Source: Brienomyrus brachyistius (lineage: Eukaryota; Chordata; Actinopteri; Osteoglossiformes; Mormyridae). Taken from it: a stretch of DNA of 64,000 bases. The position numbers and the translations under genes were made by a program. Below are positions 38,285-50,721 of this stretch, one piece after another (the stretch's first letter is position 1; each line of letters begins with the position of its first letter). The stretch lies in contig NW_026042722.1 in NCBI RefSeq assembly GCF_023856365.1, positions 1 through 64,000 of the forward strand. Reading direction: 5' to 3'. The notes under the pieces were generated by a model that was not told where the DNA came from, did no database searches, and saw nothing but the letters and a program-made list of their open reading frames with translations.

Positions 38285-39035
38285 GGGTGTCCATCAGCCC
38301 TGTGCCCTATGATGGGCTGGCATCCCGGCCAGGGTGTCCCTCAGCCCTGTGCCCTGCGATGGACTGGCATCCCATCCAGGGTGTCCCCTAGCCCTGTGCC
38401 CTGTGATGGAGTGGCATCCCATCCAGGGTGCCCCCCAGCCCTGTGCCCTGTGATGTACTGGCATCCTGTCCAGGGTGTCCCCCTGCCCTCTGCCCTGCGA
38501 TGGACAGGCATCCCGTACAGGCTGTACCCCAGCCCTGTGCCCTGCGTTGGACTGGCATCCCATCCAGGCTGTTCCCAGTGCCCTGTGATGGACTGGCATC
38601 CCGTCCAGGCGGTACCCCAGCTCTGTGCCCTGTGATGGACTGGCATCCCATGCAGGGTGTCCCACAGCCCTGTGCCCTGCAATGGACAGGTATCCCATCC
38701 AGGTTGTTACCCAGCACCGTGCCCTTCGATGGACTGGCATCCCGTCCAGGTTGTACCCCAGCACCCTGCCCTGCGATGGACTGGCATCCCGTCCTGGGTG
38801 TCCCTCAGCCCTATGCCCTGCGATGGACTGGCATCCCTTCCAGGCTGTACCCTGTGCCCTGTGATGGACTGGCATCCCGTCCAGGGTGTCCCCCAGCCCC
38901 GCGCCCTGTGATAGACTGGCATCCTGTCCAGGCTGTACCCCAGCCCTGTGCCCTGCGATGGACTGGCATCCCGTCCAGGGTGTCCCCCAGCCCCGTGCCC
39001 TGTGATGGACAGGCATCCCATCCAGGCTGTACCCT
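38285..39035 (+). repeat. Block matching part of 33,530-34,160
   Basis: After the splice at about 38,285, the order runs GTGTCCATCAG, CCTATGATGGGCTGG, GTGCCCCCCAGCCC, TGTGATGTACTGG, CAATGGACAGG and CGTCCTGGGTGTCCC, as near 33,537-34,040 (distance about 4,753 bp) and 6,070-6,590. All monomers are ordinary 47/41-bp units. Confidence 0.7.
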
Positions 39036-39561
39036 GTGCCCTGTGATGCACTGGCATCCCGTCCAGGGTGTCCATCAGCCCTGTGCCCTATGATGGGCTG
39101 GCATCCCAGCCAGGGTGTCCCTCAGCCCTTTGCCCTGCGATGGACTGGCATCCCATCCAGGGTGTCCCCTAGCCCTGTGCCCTGTGATGGAGTGGCATCC
39201 CATCCAGGGTACCCCCAAGCCCTGTGCCCTGTGATGGACTGGCATCCTGTCCAGGGTGTCCCCCTGCCCTCTGCCCTGCGATGGACAGGCATCCCGTACA
39301 GGCTGTACCCCAGCCCTGTGCCCTGCGTTGGACTGGCATCCCATCCAGGCTGTTCCCCAGCCCTGTGCCCTGTGATGGACTGGCATCCCATGCAGGGTGT
39401 CCCACAGCCCTGTGCCCTGCGATGGACTGGTATCCCATCCAGGTTTTTACCCAGCACCGTGCCCTGCGATGGACTGGCATCCCGTCAAGGTTGTACCCCA
39501 GCACCCTGCCCTGCGATGGACTGGCATCCCGTCCAGGGTGTCCCTCAGCCCTGTGCCCTGC

Positions 39562-39602
39562 GATGGAATGGCATCCCTTCCAGGCTGTACCCTGTGCCCT
39601 GT
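39562..39602 (+). repeat. Representative 41-bp short monomer (GTACCCTGTGCC class)
   Basis: GATGG-to-GATGG distance is exactly 41 bp. Compared with a full monomer, the segment GTACCCCAGCCCTGTGCC has lost six bases between C runs and reads GTACCCTGTGCC. A second 41-bp class, GTTCCCAGTGCC (for example near 11,396 and 39,720), lost CCCTG plus one C, so it arose by a different deletion. A third variant, GAACCCTCTGCC, looks derived from the first class. Because 41 and 47 leave the same remainder modulo three, short monomers do not disturb the reading phase that makes false open frames. Confidence 0.93.
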
Positions 39603-39649
39603 GATGGACTGGCATCCCGTCCAGGGTGTCCCCCAACCCCGCGCCCTGT
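39603..39649 (+). repeat. Representative full-length 47-bp monomer
   Basis: Measured from the G of one GATGG to the G of the next, this unit is exactly 47 bp. It shows the usual order: GATGGACTGGCATCCC, the CpG-bearing CGTCCAGG, a GTGTCCCCCAA variable segment, then CCCCGCGCCCTGT. Each monomer contains an imperfect 19-base palindrome, TGGACTGGCATCCCGTCCA. In the form with CATCC instead of CGTCC the outermost stem loses one pair. Confidence 0.95.
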
Positions 39650-41196
39650 GATGGACTGGCATCCTGTCCAGGCTGTACCCCAGACCTGTGCCCTGCGATG
39701 GACTGGCATCTCATCCAGGCAGTTCCCAGTGCCCTGTGATGTACTGGCATCCCGTCCAGGCTGTACTCCAGCCCTGTGCCCTGTGATAGACTGGCATCCC
39801 GTGCAGGGTGTCCCACAGCCCTGTGCCCTGCGATGGACTGGCATCCCATCCCGGTTGTACCCCAGCCCTGTGCCCTATGATGGAATGGCATCCCGTGCAG
39901 GGTGTCCCACAGCCCTGTGCCCTGCGATGGACTGGCATCCCATCCAGGCTGTACCCCAGCCCAGTGCCCTGCGATGGACTGGCATCCCGTCCAGGGTGTC
40001 CCTCAGCCCTGTGCCCATCAACGGACTGGCATCCCTTCCAGGCTGTACCCTGTGCCCTTTGATGGACTGTCATCCCGTCCAGGCTGTTCCCAGTGCCCTG
40101 TGATGGACTGGCATCCCGTCCAGGCTGTACCCCAGCCCTGTGCCCTGTGATGGACTGGCATCCCATGCAGGGTGTCCCACAGCCCTGTGCCCTGCGATGG
40201 ACTGGCATCCCATCCAGGTTGTACCCCAGCCCTGTGCCCTGTGATGGACTGGCATCCCGTCCAGGGTGTCCCCTAACCCCGCGCCCTGTGATGGACTGGC
40301 ATCCTGTCCAGGCTGTACCCCAGACATGTGCCCTGCGATGGACTGGCATCCCGTCAAGGGTGTCCCTCAGCCCTGTACCCTGTGATGGACTGGCATCCCA
40401 TCCAGGGTGTCCCCCAGCCCTGTGCCCTGCGATGGACTGGCATCCCATCCAGGGTGTCCACCAGCCCTGTGCCCTGCGATGGACTGGCATCCCATCCAGG
40501 CTGTACCCCAGCCCTGTGCCCTGTGATGGACTGGCATCCCATCCAGGTTGTTACCCAGCACCGTGCCCTGCGATGGACTGGAATCCTGTCCAGGCTGTTC
40601 CCCAGCCCTGTGCCCTGCGATGGACTGGTATCCCATCCAGGCTGTTCCCAGTGCCCTGTGATGGACTGGCATCGCGTCCAGGCTGTACCTCAGCCCCATG
40701 CCCTGTAATGGACTCGTATCCCATCCAGGCTGAACCCTCTGCCCTGTGATGGACGGGCATCCCATCTAAGCTGTACCCCAGCCCTGTGCCCGGTCATGGA
40801 CTTGCATCCCGTCCAGGGTGTCCCCCAGCCCTGTACCCTGTGATTGACTGGCATCCCATCCAGGGTGTCCCCCAGCCCTGTACCCTGCGATCGACTGGCA
40901 TCCCGTCCAGGGTGTACCCCAGCCCTGTACCCTGTGATTGACTGGCATCCCATCCAGGGTGTCCCCCAGCCCTATGCCCTGCGATGGACTGGCATCCCTT
41001 CCAGGCTGTACCCTGTGCCCTGTGATGGACTGGCATCCCGTCCAGGGTGTCCCCCAGCCCCGCGCCCTGTGATAGACTGGCATCCTGTCCAGGCTGTACC
41101 CCAGCCCTGTGCCCTGCGATGGACTGGCATCCCGTCCAGGGTGTCCCCCAGCCCCGTGCCCTGTGATGGACTGGCATCCCATCCAGGCTGTACCCT

Positions 41197-43240
41197 GTGC
41201 CCTGTGATGCACTGGCATCCCGTCCAGGGTGTCCATCAGCCCTGTACCCTATGATGGGCTGGCATCCCAGCCAGGGTGTCCCTCAGCCCTTTGCCCTGCG
41301 ATGGACTGGCATCCCATCCAGGGTGTCCCCTAGCCCTGTGCCCTGTGATGGAGTGGCATCCCATCCAGGGTACCCCCAAGCCCTGTGCCCTGTGATGGAC
41401 TGGCATCCTGTCCAGGGTGTCCCCCTGCCCTCTGCCCTGCGATGGACAGGCATCCCGTACAGGCTGTACCCCAGCCCTGTGCCCTGCGTTGGACTGGCAT
41501 CCCATCCAGGCTGTTCCCCAGCCCTGTGCCCTGTGATGGACTGGCATCCCATGCAGGGTGTCCCACAGCCCTGTGCCCTGCGATGGACTGGTATCCCATC
41601 CAGGTTTTTACCCAGCACCGTGCCCTGCGATGGACTGGCATCCCGTCAAGGTTGTACCCCAGCACCCTGCCCTGCGATGGACTGGCATCCCGTCCAGGGT
41701 GTCCCTCAGCCCTGTGCCCTGCGATGGAATGGCATCCCTTCCAGGCTGTACCCTGTGCCCTGTGATGGACTGGCATCCCGTCCAGGGTGTCCCCCAACCC
41801 CGCGCCCTGTGATGGACTGGCATCCTGTCCAGGCTGTACCCCAGACCTGTGCCCTGCGATGGACTGGCATCCCATCCAGGCAGTTCCCAGTGCCCTGTGA
41901 TGTACTGGCATCCCGTCAGGCTGTACTCCAGCCCTGTGCCCTGTGATAGACTGGCATCCCGTGCAGGGTGTCCCACAGCCCTGTGCCCTGCGATGGACTG
42001 GCATCCCATCCCGGTTGTACCCCAGCCCTGTGCCCTATGATGGAATGGCATCCCGTGCAGGGTGTCCCACAGCCCTGTGCCCTGCGATGGACTGGCATCC
42101 CATCCAGGCTGTACCCCAGCCCAGTGCCCTGCGATGGACTGGCATCCCGTCCAGGGTGTCCCTCAGCCCTGTGCCCATCAACGGACTGGCATCCCTTCCA
42201 GGCTGTACCCTGTGCCCTTTGATGGACTGTCATCCCGTCCAGGCTGTTCCCAGTGCCCTGTGATGGACTGGCATCCCGTCCAGGCTGTACCCCAGCCCTG
42301 TGCCCTGTGATGGACTGGCATCCCATGCAGGGTGTCCCACAGCCCTGTGCCCTGCGATGGACTGGCATCCCATCCAGGTTGTACCCCAGCCCTGTGCCCT
42401 GTGATGGACTGGCATCCCGTCCAGGGTGTCCCCTAACCCCGCGCCCTGTGATGGACTGGCATCCTGTCCAGGCTGTACCCCAGACATGTGCCCTGCGATG
42501 GACTGGCATCCCGTCAAGGGTGTCCCTCAGCCCTGTACCCTGTGATGGACTGGCATCCCATCCAGGGTGTCCCCCAGCCCTGTGCCCTGCGATGGACTGG
42601 CATCCCATCCAGGGTGTCCACCAGCCCTGTGCCCTGCGATGGACTGGCATCCCATCCAGGCTGTACCCCAGCCCTGTGCCCTGTGATGGACTGGCATCCC
42701 ATCCAGGTTGTTACCCAGCACCGTGCCCTGCGATGGACTGGAATCCTGTCCAGGCTGTTCCCCAGCCCTGTGCCCTGCGATGGACTGGTATCCCATCCAG
42801 GCTGTTCCCAGTGCCCTGTGATGGACTGGCATCGCGTCCAGGCTGTACCTCAGCCCCATGCCCTGTAATGGACTCGTATCCCATCCAGGCTGAACCCTCT
42901 GCCCTGTGATGGACGGGCATCCCATCTAAGCTGTACCCCAGCCCTGTGCCCGGTCATGGACTTGCATCCCGTCCAGGGTGTCCCCCAGCCCTGTACCCTG
43001 TGATTGACTGGCATCCCATCCAGGGTGTCCCCCAGCCCTGTACCCTGCGATCGACTGGCATCCCGTCCAGGGTGTACCCCAGCCCTGTGCCATGTGATGG
43101 ACTGGCATCCCATGCAGGGTGTCCCCCAGCCCTGTGCCCTGTGATGGACTGGCATCCCATCCAGGGTGTCCCCCAGCCCTGTGCCCTGCGATGGACTGGC
43201 ATCCCATCCAGGGTGTACCCCAGCACCGTGCCCTGTGATG
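41197..43240 (+). repeat. 2,161-bp higher-order repeat, copy 2
   Basis: This copy follows copy 1 closely but has a one-base deletion near 41,915 (CGTCAGGCTG instead of CGTCCAGGCTG), so later landmarks lie 2,160 bp rather than 2,161 bp from copy 1. The right end differs: after about 43,085 it carries a GCCATGTGATGG monomer and a short run of GTGTCCCCCAG monomers that is also found after about 46,675 but not after 40,920 or 44,505. Confidence 0.85.
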
Positions 43241-44783
43241 GACTGGCATCCTGTCCAGGCTGTACCCCAGACCTGTGCCCTGCGATGGACTGGCATCCCA
43301 TCCAGGCAGTTCCCAGTGCCCTGTGATGTACTGGCATCCCGTCCAGGCTGTACTCCAGCCCTGTGCCCTGTGATAGACTGGCATCCCGTGCAGGGTGTCC
43401 CACAGCCCTGTGCCCTGCGATGGACTGGCATCCCATCCCGGTTGTACCCCAGCCCTGTGCCCTATGATGGAATGGCATCCCGTGCAGGGTGTCCCACAGC
43501 CCTGTGCCCTGCGATGGACTGGCATCCCATCCAGGCTGTACCCCAGCCCAGTGCCCTGCGATGGACTGGCATCCCGTCCAGGGTGTCCCTCAGCCCTGTG
43601 CCCATCAACGGACTGGCATCCCTTCCAGGCTGTACCCTGTGCCCTTTGATGGACTGTCATCCCGTCCAGGCTGTTCCCAGTGCCCTGTGATGGACTGGCA
43701 TCCCGTCCAGGCTGTACCCCAGCCCTGTGCCCTGTGATGGACTGGCATCCCATGCAGGGTGTCCCACAGCCCTGTGCCCTGCGATGGACTGGCATCCCAT
43801 CCAGGTTGTACCCCAGCCCTGTGCCCTGTGATGGACTGGCATCCCGTCCAGGGTGTCCCCTAACCCCGCGCCCTGTGATGGACTGGCATCCTGTCCAGGC
43901 TGTACCCCAGACATGTGCCCTGCGATGGACTGGCATCCCGTCAAGTGTGTCCCTCAGCCCTGTACCCTGTGATGGACTGGCATCCCATCCAGGGTGTCCC
44001 CCAGCCCTGTGCCCTGCGATGGACTGGCATCCCATCCAGGGTGTCCACCAGCCCTGTGCCCTGCGATGGACTGGCATCCCATCCAGGCTGTACCCCAGCC
44101 CTGTGCCCTGTGATGGACTGGCATCCCATCCAGGTTGTTACCCAGCACCGTGCCCTGCGATGGACTGGAATCCTGTCCAGGCTGTTCCCCAGCCCTGTGC
44201 CCTGCGATGGACTGGTATCCCATCCAGGCTGTTCCCAGTGCCCTGTGATGGACTGGCATCGCGTCCAGGCTGTACCTCAGCCCCATGCCCTGTAATGGAC
44301 TCGTATCCCATCCAGGCTGAACCCTCTGCCCTGTGATGGACGGGCATCCCATCTAAGCTGTACCCCAGCCCTGTGCCCGGTCATGGACTTGCATCCCGTC
44401 CAGGGTGTCCCCCAGCCCTGTACCCTGTGATTGACTGGCATCCCATCCAGGGTGTCCCCCAGCCCTGTACCCTGCGATCGACTGGCATCCCGTCCAGGGT
44501 GTACCCCAGCCCTGTACCCTGTGATTGACTGGCATCCCATCCAGGGTGTCCCCCAGCCCTATGCCCTGCGATGGACTGGCATCCCTTCCAGGCTGTACCC
44601 TGTGCCCTGTGATGGACTGGCATCCCGTCCAGGGTGTCCCCCAGCCCCGCGCCCTGTGATAGACTGGCATCCTGTCCAGGCTGTACCCCAGCCCTGTGCC
44701 CTGCGATGGACTGGCATCCCGTCCAGGGTGTCCCCCAGCCCCGTGCCCTGTGATGGACTGGCATCCCATCCAGGCTGTACCCT
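43241..44783 (+). repeat. 2,161-bp higher-order repeat, copy 3, left end missing
   Basis: The order rejoins the unit at CTGTACCCCAGACC near 43,262, which corresponds to about 41,835. The left part of about 0.64-0.73 kb, including the TTTTTACCCAG monomer, is missing. The spacing of GGTCATGGACTTGC landmarks (42,953 to about 44,380) falls to about 1,427 bp for this copy, against 2,160-2,161 for the others. Confidence 0.82.
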
Positions 44784-46830
44784 GTGCCCTGTGATGCACT
44801 GGCATCCCGTCCAGGGTGTCCATCAGCCCTGTGCCCTATGATGGGCTGGCATCCCAGCCAGGGTGTCCCTCAGCCCTTTGCCCTGCGATGGACTGGCATC
44901 CCATCCAGGGTGTCCCCTAGCCCTGTGCCCTGTGATGGAGTGGCATCCCATCCAGGGTACCCCCAAGCCCTGTGCCCTGTGATGGACTGGCATCCTGTCC
45001 AGGGTGTCCCCCTGCCCTCTGCCCTGCGATGGACAGGCATCCCGTACAGGCTGTACCCCAGCCCTGTGCCCTGCGTTGGACTGGCATCCCATCCAGGCTG
45101 TTCCCCAGCCCTGTGCCCTGTGATGGACTGGCATCCCATGCAGGGTGTCCCACAGCCCTGTGCCCTGCGATGGACTGGTATCCCATCCAGGTTTTTACCC
45201 AGCACCGTGCCCTGCGATGGACTGGCATCCCGTCAAGGTTGTACCCCAGCACCCTGCCCTGCGATGGACTGGCATCCCGTCCAGGGTGTCCCTCAGCCCT
45301 GTGCCCTGCGATGGAATGGCATCCCTTCCAGGCTGTACCCTGTGCCCTGTGATGGACTGGCATCCCGTCCAGGGTGTCCCCCAACCCCGCGCCCTGTGAT
45401 GGACTGGCATCCTGTCCAGGCTGTACCCCAGACCTGTGCCCTGCGATGGACTGGCATCCCATCCAGGCAGTTCCCAGTGCCCTGTGATGTACTGGCATCC
45501 CGTCCAGGCTGTACTCCAGCCCTGTGCCCTGTGATAGACTGGCATCCCGTGCAGGGTGTCCCACAGCCCTGTGCCCTGCGATGGACTGGCATCCCATCCC
45601 GGTTGTACCCCAGCCCTGTGCCCTATGATGGAATGGCATCCCGTGCAGGGTGTCCCACAGCCCTGTGCCCTGCGATGGACTGGCATCCCATCCAGGCTGT
45701 ACCCCAGCCCAGTGCCCTGCGATGGACTGGCATCCCGTCCAGGGTGTCCCTCAGCCCTGTGCCCATCAACGGACTGGCATCCCTTCCAGGCTGTACCCTG
45801 TGCCCTTTGATGGACTGTCATCCCGTCCAGGCTGTTCCCAGTGCCCTGTGATGGACTGGCATCCCGTCCAGGCTGTACCCCAGCCCTGTGCCCTGTGATG
45901 GACTGGCATCCCATGCAGGGTGTCCCACAGCCCTGTGCCCTGCGATGGACTGGCATCCCATCCAGGTTGTACCCCAGCCCTGTGCCCTGTGATGGACTGG
46001 CATCCCGTCCAGGGTGTCCCCTAACCCCGCGCCCTGTGATGGACTGGCATCCTGTCCAGGCTGTACCCCAGACATGTGCCCTGCGATGGACTGGCATCCC
46101 GTCAAGGGTGTCCCTCAGCCCTGTACCCTGTGATGGACTGGCATCCCATCCAGGGTGTCCCCCAGCCCTGTGCCCTGCGATGGACTGGCATCCCATCCAG
46201 GGTGTCCACCAGCCCTGTGCCCTGCGATGGACTGGCATCCCATCCAGGCTGTACCCCAGCCCTGTGCCCTGTGATGGACTGGCATCCCATCCAGGTTGTT
46301 ACCCAGCACCGTGCCCTGCGATGGACTGGAATCCTGTCCAGGCTGTTCCCCAGCCCTGTGCCCTGCGATGGACTGGTATCCCATCCAGGCTGTTCCCAGT
46401 GCCCTGTGATGGACTGGCATCGCGTCCAGGCTGTACCTCAGCCCCATGCCCTGTAATGGACTCGTATCCCATCCAGGCTGAACCCTCTGCCCTGTGATGG
46501 ACGGGCATCCCATCTAAGCTGTACCCCAGCCCTGTGCCCGGTCATGGACTTGCATCCCGTCCAGGGTGTCCCCCAGCCCTGTACCCTGTGATTGACTGGC
46601 ATCCCATCCAGGGTGTCCCCCAGCCCTGTACCCTGCGATCGACTGGCATCCCGTCCAGGGTGTACCCCAGCCCTGTGCCATGTGATGGACTGGCATCCCA
46701 TGCAGGGTGTCCCCCAGCCCTGTGCCCTGTGATGGACTGGCATCCCATCCAGGGTGTCCCCCAGCCCTGTGCCCTGCGATGGACTGGCATCCCATCCAGG
46801 GTGTACCCCAGCACCGTGCCCTGTGATGGT
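44784..46830 (+). repeat. 2,161-bp higher-order repeat, copy 4
   Basis: This copy is full on the left and carries the TTTTTACCCAG monomer near 45,190 and CCCATCAACGG near 45,763. It ends, as copy 2 does, with a GCCATGTGATGG monomer near 46,676 and a GTGTACCCCAGCACC monomer. Copies 1+2 and 3+4 therefore look like two editions of a dimeric unit. Confidence 0.84.
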
Positions 46831-47879
46831 CTGGCATCCCATCCAGGGTGTACCCCAGTCCAGTGCCCTGTGATGGACTGGCATCCCGTGCAGGGTGTCC
46901 CACAGCCCTGTGCCCTGCGATGGACTGGCATCCCATCAAGGCTGTACCCCAGCCCAGTGCCCTGCGATGGACAGGCATCCCGTCCAGACTGTACCTCAGC
47001 CCTGTGCCCTGCGATGGACTGGCATCCCATCCAGGCTGTATCCCAGCCCTGTGCCCTGTGATGGACTGGCATCCCATCCAGATTGTTACTCAGCACCGTG
47101 CCCTGCGATGGACTGGCATCCCGTCCAGGTTGTACCCCAGCACCCTGCCCTGCGATGGACTGGCATCCCGTCCAGGGTGTCCCTCAGCCCTGTGCCCTGC
47201 GATGGACTGGCATCCCTTCCAGGCTGTACCCCAGACCTGTGCCCTGCGATGGACTGGCATCCCATCCAGGCTGTTCCCAGTGCCCTGTGATGGACTGGCA
47301 TCCCGTCCAGGCTGTACCCCAGCCCTGTGCCCTGTGATAGACTGGCATCCCGTGCAGGGTGTCCCACAGCCCTGTGCCCTGCGATGGACTGGCATCCCAT
47401 CCAGGTTGTACCCCAGCCCTGTGCCCTGTGATGGACTGACATCCCGTGCAGGGTGTCCCACAGCCCTGTGCCCTGCGATGGACTGGCATCCCATTAAGGC
47501 TGTACCCCAGCCCAGTGCCCTGCGATGGACTGGCATCCCGTCCAGGGTGTCCCTCAGCCCTGTGCCCTGCAATGGACTGGCATCCATTCCAGGCTGTACC
47601 CTGTGCCCTGTGATGGACTGGCATCCCGTCCAGGGTGTCCCCCAGCCCCGCGCCCTGTGATGGACTGTCATCCTGTCCAGGCTGTACCCCAGCCCTGTGC
47701 CCTGCGATGGACTGGTATCCCATCCAGGCTGTTCCCAGTGCCCTGTGATGGACTGGCATCGCGTCCAGGCTGTACCTCAGCCCCATGCCCTGTAATGGAC
47801 TGGCATCCCATCCAGGCTGAACCCTCTGCCCTGTGATGGACGGGCATCCCATCTAAGCTGTACCCCAGCCCAGTGCCCT
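46831..47879 (+). repeat. Linking block of cassette-type monomers
   Basis: From about 46,830 the order returns to the common cassette family, with TTGTTACTCAGCACCG near 47,083 (an altered TTGTTACCCAG) and an edited eight-monomer cassette lacking the short and AACCCCGCG monomers near 47,220. The right half resembles 34,390-34,920. No other sequence is present. Confidence 0.7.
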
Positions 47880-50721
47880 GTAATGGACATGCATCCCGTC
47901 CAGGGTGTCCCCCAGCCCTGTGCGCTGTGATGGACTGGCATCCCATCCAGGGTGTACCCCAGCCCCGTGCCCTGTGATGGACTGGCAACCCGTCCAGGGA
48001 GTCCCCCAGCCCTGTGCCCTGCGATGGACAGGCATCCCGTCCAGGCTGTACCTCAGCCCTGTGCCCTGCGATGGACTGGCATCACATCCAGGCTGTACCC
48101 CAGCCCTGTGCCCTGTGATGGACTGGCATCCCGTGCAGGGAGTCCCACATCCCTGTGCCTTGCGATGGATTGGCATCCCGTCCAGGATGTATCCCAGCCC
48201 TCTGCCCTGTGATGGACTGGCATCCCATCCAGGGTGTACCCCAGTCCAGTGCCCTGTGATGGACTGGCAACCCGTCCAGGGAGTCCCCCAGCCCTGTGCC
48301 TTGCGATGGACAGGCATCCCGTCCAGACTGTACCTCAGCCCTGTGCCCTGCGATGGACTGGCATCCCATCCAGGCTGTACCCCAGCCCTGTGCCTTGTGA
48401 TGGACTGGCATCCCATCCAGGTTGTTACCCAGCACCGTGCCCTGCGATGGACTGGCATCCCGTCCAGGTTGTACCCCAGTACCCTGCCCTGCGATGGACT
48501 GGCTTCCCGTCCAGGGTGTCCCTCAGCCCTGTGCCCTGCGATGGACTGGCATCCCTTCCAGGCTGTACCCTGTGCCCTGTGATGGACTGGCATCCCGTTC
48601 AGGGTGTCCCCCAGCCCCGCGCCCTGTGATGGACTGGCATCCTGTCCAGGCTGTACCCCAGCCCTGTGCCCTGCGATGGACTGGTATCACATCCAGGCTG
48701 TTCCCAGTGCCCTGTGATGGACTGGCATCGCGTCCAGGCTGTAGCTCAGCCCCATGCCCTGTAATGGACTGGCATCCCATCAAGGCTGTACCCCAGCCCA
48801 GTGCCCTGCGATGGACTGGCATCCCGTCCAGGGTGTCCCTCAGCCCTGTGCCCTGCAATGGACTGGCATCCATTCCAGGCTGTACCCTGTGCCCTGTGAT
48901 GGACTGGCATCCCGTCCAGGGTGTCCCCCAGCCCCACGCCCTGTGATGGACTGTCATCCTGTCCAGGCTGTACCCCAGCCCTGTGCCCTGCGATGGACTG
49001 GTATCCCATCCAGGCTGTTCCCAGTGCCCTGTGATGGACTGGCATCGCGTCCAGTCTGTACCTCAGCCCCATGCCCTGTAATGGACTGGCATCCCATCCA
49101 GGCTCAACCCTCTGCCCTGTGATGGACGGGCATCCCATCTAAGCTGTAACCCAGCCCTGTGCCCTGTCATGGACTGGCATCCCATCCAGGGTGTCCCCCA
49201 GCCCCGTGCCCTGTGATGGACTTGCATTCCATCCAGGCTGTACCCTGTGCCCTGTGATGCACTGGCATCCCGTCCAGGGTGTCACCCAGCCCTGTGCCCT
49301 GCGATGGACAGGCATCCCATCCAGGCTGTACCCCAGCCCTGTGCCCTGCGATGGCCTGGCATCCCATCCAGGCTGTACCCCAGCCCTGTGCCCTGTGATG
49401 GACTGGCATCCCGTGCAGGGTGTCCCACATCCCTGTGCCCTGCGATGGACTGGCCTCCCGTCCAGGGTGTCCCCCAGCCCCGTGCCCTGCGATGGACCGG
49501 AATCCCATCCAGGCTGTCCCTCAGCCCTGTGCCCTGCGATGGACTGGCATCCCATCCAGGCTGTACTCTGTGCCTTGCGATGGACTGGTATCCCGTCCAG
49601 GCTGTAACCCAGCCCTGTGCCCTTTGATGCACTGGCATCCCTTCCAGGCTGTACCCTGTGCCCTGTGATGGACTGGCATCCCGTCCAGGGTGTTCCCTAA
49701 CCCCGCGCCCTGTGATGGACTGGCATCCTGTCCAGGCTGTACCCCAGACCTATGCCCTGCGATGGACTGGCATCCCAACCAGGGTGTCCCCCAGCCCTGT
49801 ACCCTGTGATGGACTGGCAACCCATCCAGGGTGTCCCCCAGCCCTGTGCCATGCGATGGACTGGCATCCCATCCAGGGTGTCCCCCAGCCCTGTGCCCTG
49901 CGATGGACTGGCATCCCATCCAGGCTGTACCCCAGCCCTGTGCCCAGTGATGCACTGGCATCCCATCCAGGTTGTTACCCAGCACCCTGCCCTGTGATGG
50001 ACTGGCATCCCGTCCAGGGTGTCCCTCAGCCCTGTGCCCTGCGATGGACTGGCATCCCTTCCAGGATGTACCCTGTGCCCTCTGATGGACTGGCATCCCG
50101 TCCAGGGTGTCCCCCAACCCCGCGCCCTGTGATGGACTGGCATCCTGTCCAGGCAGTACCCCAGACCTGTGCCCTGCGATGGACTGGCATCCCATCCAGG
50201 CTGTTCCCAGTGCCCTGTGATGGACTGGCATCCCGTCCAGGCTGTACCCCAGCCCTGTGCCCTGTGATAGACTGGCATCCCGTGCAGGGTGTCCCACAGC
50301 CCTGTGCCCTGCGATGGACTGGCATCCCATCCAGGTTGTACCCCAGCCCTGTGCCCTGTGATGGACTGGCATCCCATGCAGGGTGTCCCACAGCCCTGTG
50401 CCCTGCGATGGACTGGCATCCCATCAAGGCTGTACCCCAGCCCAGTGCCTGGCGATGGACTGGCATCCCGTCCAGGGTGTCCCTCAGCCCTGTGCCCTGC
50501 ATTGGACTGGCATCCCTTCCAGGCTGTACCCTATGCCCTGTGATGGACTGGCATCCCGTCCAGGGTGTCCCCCAGCCCCGCGCCCTGTGATGGACTGTCA
50601 TCCTGTCCAGGCTGTACCCCAGCCCTGTGCCCTGTAATGGAATGGCATCCCATCCAGGCTGAACCCTCTGCCCTGTGATGGACGGGCATCCCATCTAAGC
50701 TGTACCCCAGCCCAGTGCCCT
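47880..50721 (+). repeat. 2,842-bp higher-order repeat, copy 1
   Basis: Bounded by GTAATGGACATG at 47,880 and GTCATGGACATG at 50,722. Landmarks repeat at 2,842 bp up to about 48,770, for example GTGTACCCCAGTCCAGTG near 48,236 and 51,078 and TTGTACCCCAGTACC near 48,470 and 51,312. It contains seven monomers (about 48,780-49,096) that are missing from the next copy. Confidence 0.8.

Larger units (their letters stand above)
39036..41196 (+). repeat. 2,161-bp higher-order repeat, copy 1 (47 monomers)
   Basis: The unit is delimited by equal points at 39,036 and 41,197. I counted eight short monomers (near 39,585, 39,725, 40,048, 40,086, 40,645, 40,733, 41,005 and 41,190). 39 x 47 + 8 x 41 = 2,161, matching the observed spacing exactly. 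Diagnostic variants are CCAGGTTTTTACCCAG near 39,441, CCATCCCGGTTGTACC near 39,847, CCCATCAACGGACTGG near 40,015 and GGTCATGGACTTGC near 40,793. Confidence 0.88.

Noticed and set aside
41197..44783. A 3,587-bp higher-order repeat in its own right
   Set aside because: The internal order shows a full 2,161-bp unit plus a truncated one of about 1,427 bp, so 3,587 bp is a sum rather than a basic unit, although the match to 3,589 bp elsewhere is noted as a finding.
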